Below, piece after piece: positions 6,733 through 8,725 of a DNA stretch of 8,725 bases. The notes below the pieces were generated by a model that worked only from the letters and a program-made list of their open reading frames with translations, did no database searches and was not told the origin of the DNA. The translations under genes were made by a program, and so were the position numbers. The stretch's first letter is position 1, and the number at the start of each line of letters is the position of its first letter. The stretch is from NCBI GenBank assembly GCA_017402895.1, contig JAFPLG010000153.1:1-8725 (forward strand). The letters are read 5' to 3'. This DNA comes from Paludibacteraceae bacterium (GTDB lineage Bacteria; Bacteroidota; Bacteroidia; Bacteroidales; Paludibacteraceae).

Positions 6733-7212
6733 ATGAAAAAACTCACATTTTTATTCGTTTCCATGGTGCTCGCGCTCAGTTTTGCGAGTTGCGAAAGAAA
6801 TAACAACAATCAGCCGCAGAACGAACCGGAGCCTTGCCGTTTCCATAAAGTTACGCTCGACTTGGTAGTGGATCAACGCGACTGGCAGTTCGACAACGAA
6901 GCCCAACAGTACTACTACCACTTCGATGTAGAAGAGCTGACGGCTGATATTTACAACTACGCAGAGCTTTCTATCTCGCGTGAATTCAATTCCGGCACCG
7001 CCAATGCCTACCAAGTGGCCCTACCTATGACCAATTATCTGGAAGAGCAAGTCACGTATACCGATGGTACGACCGGTACGGTATACTACCAGCAGCATAT
7101 CGACTACCGCTTCGGCGTCAAGTACGTAGAGATCCAAGTCACCAACTCCGACCACATCTACGCAGCCGAGAATCCCGAGTCGATGACCTTCCGCATGCAA
7201 CTTACCTATTAA
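6733..7212 (+). CDS. Small predicted lipoprotein of unknown function
   Basis: A 159-residue protein starting at the ATG at 6733. An upstream in-frame TTG at 6709 lies inside the promoter box and is not a credible start. The N-terminus (MKK, hydrophobic core, FASC20) is a signal peptidase II signal, with C20 the likely lipidated residue, followed by an Asn/Pro/Gln/Glu-rich tether to about residue 34. The rest is beta-rich with many aromatics: DWQF at 50-53, YYYHF near 60-64, VEELTADIYNY at 66-76, a VALPM segment near 95-99, and a C-terminal FRMQLTY. That layout (DW, then aromatic strands, an LT-x-D turn, LP, terminal strand) resembles a common group of small Bacteroidales lipoproteins without assigned function; this likeness is from memory. 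It has its own promoter and is followed by heptamer repeats and a strong terminator, so it is probably monocistronic. Confidence 0.87.
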   Translation: MKKLTFLFVSMVLALSFASCERNNNNQPQNEPEPCRFHKVTLDLVVDQRDWQFDNEAQQYYYHFDVEELTADIYNYAELSISREFNSGTANAYQVALPMTNYLEEQVTYTDGTTGTVYYQQHIDYRFGVKYVEIQVTNSDHIYAAENPESMTFRMQLTY

Positions 7213-7216
7213 GGCC

Positions 7217-7237
7217 AACAGTTAACAGCTAACAACT
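7217..7237 (+). repeat. Three tandem heptamers (AACARYT) after the lipoprotein stop
   Basis: The bases form AACAGTT, AACAGCT and AACAACT in direct succession, four bases after the lipoprotein stop codon and just before the terminator stem. The TAA triplets at 7223 and 7230, together with the real stop at 7210, fall in all three reading frames. Confidence 0.7.
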
Positions 7238-7240
7238 ATA

Positions 7241-7270
7241 AAAAAAAGAGGCGCGTGCCTCTTTTTTTTT
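7241..7270. terminator. Bidirectional rho-independent terminator
   Basis: A GAGGC/GCCTC stem (7248-7252 with 7257-7261) closes a GCGT loop. Seven A's precede it and nine T's follow it, so the A/T tracts extend the pairing and provide a U-run on either strand. It lies between the convergent ends of the lipoprotein gene and the PEGA-like membrane protein gene and should serve both. Confidence 0.92.
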
Positions 7271-7274
7271 ATCC

Positions 7275-7302
7275 TTTAGCCTTTTACCATTAGCCATTAG
7301 CC
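7275..7302 (-). repeat. Four tandem heptamers (plus strand WTTAGCC) at the membrane-protein gene end
   Basis: On the plus strand the units are TTTAGCC, TTTTACC, ATTAGCC and ATTAGCC; on the minus strand this reads as repeated GGCTAAN. The first unit in transcription order contains the gene's own stop codon (TAA, 7299-7297), and the following ones carry further TAA triplets up to the terminator, in two of the three frames. Confidence 0.7.
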
Positions 7303-8607
7303 TTTCTTCGCATCCGCTTGTTTCTTGCGGATCATCGTGATATACTTCTCTATCGTGATGTTGTGCGACTGGTTACCCGTGATGGCATAGCCCTTAGCCG
7401 AGAACCTCACGTCCGGGCACTCACGCACGGCTTTCACCAGTTTAGCCCACGAAGCCATCTTCGGGTCGTTGGCATCAATCAACGGAGCATACTTGTTCAA
7501 TATCTCATCGCGACGATAATAAGCCAGCGCGGCATACAATCCCTTCAGTTCGGGAACAGCCTCCAGTCGGCGCTCCGAAATCTCGGTGCCGTCGTTGTTC
7601 TTCTTATCGTACAACTCGGCAAATACCTTCTTCGTCTTCGCCGGGGCTGGTTCTTCAGCTTTCTGTTCGTCCTTCTTCGGTTCCTCTTTCTTCACATCTT
7701 CTTTCTTCTCATCCGCCTTGACGTCCGACTTGTCTTCTGCCACTTCCTCGAGCGGCTGAGGAGCCTCGGCCGGTTTGGTCTTGATATCCATGGGTTCGGG
7801 CTCTGCTGCAAACTCATCGATAGCCTCGATAATAGAGTCTGACGGATAGGTCGCCTCTTGCGCCTTGATCACTTTCGCTTCCTTCGGACTGAAAATAGCC
7901 CAACCGGACAGTACGCCTACTACCAAGCATACCAACGCCACGAGCACTACGGCCAGCCAGTCACCATTCGACGGTCCCTTCTTGGGGTCATTATTCAGAT
8001 AACCAGGACGTTTCTGCAAGCGATACTTGCCTCCGCCCATCTGGTAGAACTCATGACCGTCTACATTGATGGTATTGATCATACGTCCCGAACGGGTAGA
8101 GAACTCCACGCCGTCGATAAGCAGCACCAGTTCGTTACCCTCTTTCTCCAGCACGATCTCCACCGAGTCTTTTCCAACAAAGTTGACCGCATCGTCAAAG
8201 TTGACATATCCTGCGCCCTCTACGCGTATCTGTACGCGCTCCAAATCGGCTTCGCGCACATAGACGCCGTAGCCGTTCGTCACCTCACGATTGTTGATAT
8301 ACAGACGGTAAGGCACGTTGACGCCACTCTCCGACTTGACCTGAATCATCTGGTAACTAATCAGACGGAACCACTCCAACTGAGGCATCTGATAACGCAT
8401 CGTATCGTTCACCACCAACTTATGCTCCATCTGGTTGGTACCCATAATACGTCCCAGCATGCCTTTCTTGCGGAAGCTGATTGTCACTTCCTGTCCACGA
8501 GCCAACGAAACCGGTGCCACGAATTCATGGCCATTGATATACAGAGTCACACCGTTGGTGTCGGTTGGAGGGGTGAGAATCACCTTATCAAACTGAAGTT
8601 CTTGCAT
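7297..8607 (-). CDS. Single-pass membrane protein with PEGA-like repeats and a charged linker; function unknown
   Basis: A 436-residue protein without a signal peptide. The N-terminal 200 residues are beta-rich; at 19-49 the pattern VTLYINGHEF then APVSLARGQEVTISFRKKG resembles a PEGA repeat, and 97-137 (YRLYINNREV to VEGAGYVNF) looks like a weaker second one. One transmembrane helix follows at about 217-239. Residues 262-326 form a Lys/Glu/Pro/Ala-rich, probably disordered or wall-spanning linker, and 327-436 form a mostly helical C-terminal domain (ERRLEAVPELKGLYAALAYYRRDEIL). Lack of a signal peptide suggests an N-in topology with the C-terminal part in the periplasm; this is an inference. 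It has its own promoter and a shared terminator, so it is likely a single-gene unit. I do not recognise a named family; PEGA likeness is by eye only. Confidence 0.85.
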   Translation of the reverse strand: MQELQFDKVILTPPTDTNGVTLYINGHEFVAPVSLARGQEVTISFRKKGMLGRIMGTNQMEHKLVVNDTMRYQMPQLEWFRLISYQMIQVKSESGVNVPYRLYINNREVTNGYGVYVREADLERVQIRVEGAGYVNFDDAVNFVGKDSVEIVLEKEGNELVLLIDGVEFSTRSGRMINTINVDGHEFYQMGGGKYRLQKRPGYLNNDPKKGPSNGDWLAVVLVALVCLVVGVLSGWAIFSPKEAKVIKAQEATYPSDSIIEAIDEFAAEPEPMDIKTKPAEAPQPLEEVAEDKSDVKADEKKEDVKKEEPKKDEQKAEEPAPAKTKKVFAELYDKKNNDGTEISERRLEAVPELKGLYAALAYYRRDEILNKYAPLIDANDPKMASWAKLVKAVRECPDVRFSAKGYAITGNQSHNITIEKYITMIRKKQADAKKG

Positions 8608-8627
8608 AGTATTACAATTTTACAAAT

Positions 8628-8638
8628 CCCAATTTGGG
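8628..8638 (-). promoter_or_regulatory. Inverted repeat CCCAA-A-TTGGG at the predicted transcription start
   Basis: A perfect 5-bp inverted repeat around one central base, read on the minus strand as CCCAAATTGGG, begins two bases after the TACCTTTG box. It matches 10 of 11 bases of the element at 6651-6661 at the same offset. It could bind a regulator or simply be an initial transcribed sequence. Confidence 0.35.
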
Positions 8639-8640
8639 CA

Positions 8641-8672
8641 CAAAGGTACGAAAAAAAACTCATACGTGCAAG
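8641..8672 (-). promoter_or_regulatory. Bacteroidota-type promoter for the PEGA-like membrane protein gene
   Basis: On the minus strand CTTG (8672-8669) is followed by 20 bases and TACCTTTG (8648-8641). The -7 box is perfect and the upstream box matches three of four bases, at the same spacing as the two promoters near 6680. The predicted start near 8635 leaves a leader of about 28 bases before the ATG at 8607. Confidence 0.75.
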
Positions 8673-8725
8673 CGTGCGCGAAGATTTCTTGTAAAAAAGT
8701 ACGAAATTGAGCCAAAAATTGGAAA

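Noticed and set aside
7858..8694. A 278-codon open frame on the plus strand, opposite the PEGA-like membrane protein gene
   Set aside because: The minus-strand gene has a promoter, terminator and sensible domain layout, while this frame's product is His/Leu/Gln-rich without domains and even runs through the opposite promoter.

Overview
The window looks like chromosomal DNA from a Bacteroidota species, most likely order Bacteroidales; genus is not determinable by eye. The evidence is three promoters with the Bacteroidota-type -7 box TAnnTTTG, A/T-rich leaders without clear Shine-Dalgarno sites, several lipoproteins and outer-membrane proteins of Bacteroidales character, and a BspA-type leucine-rich repeat protein. 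I see no transposase, integrase, tRNA, rRNA or CRISPR array.

Layout. (1) 2-850 (+): the 3' part of a BspA-like LRR_5 repeat protein whose start lies outside the window. (2) 6644 down to 875 (-): a tightly packed six-gene operon. In transcription order it encodes a secreted glucosaminidase with two LysM domains, a DUF721/DciA-like protein, MutS2, an outer-membrane beta-barrel candidate, a metallophosphoesterase lipoprotein, and a thioredoxin-fold ArsF-like protein without a CxxC motif. Three of the five junctions are ATGA stop/start overlaps and the other two gaps are 5 and 23 bp, so one transcript is likely. Its last gene converges on the BspA-like gene with a 24-bp gap. (3) 6645-6732: a compact divergent promoter region in which two full promoters interlock. 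(4) 6733-7212 (+): a small lipoprotein of unknown function. (5) 7213-7296: heptamer repeats and a bidirectional terminator, shared with the convergent gene on the other side. (6) 8607 down to 7297 (-): a single-pass membrane protein with PEGA-like repeats on one side and a long charged linker on the other, with its own promoter at 8641-8672.

How the genes may work together. The operon joins cell-wall and envelope functions (glucosaminidase, barrel, lipoprotein phosphoesterase) to nucleic-acid or ribosome functions (DciA-like helicase-loader homologue, MutS2). I find no proof of a shared pathway; co-transcription may only reflect a housekeeping cluster. The least explained parts are the three-gene envelope cassette at the operon's 3' end, the PEGA-like membrane protein, the shared leader motif CCCAAATTG after two minus-strand promoters, and the heptamer repeats on both sides of the terminator. 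Nothing in the window clearly forms a defence system or other dramatic new system.
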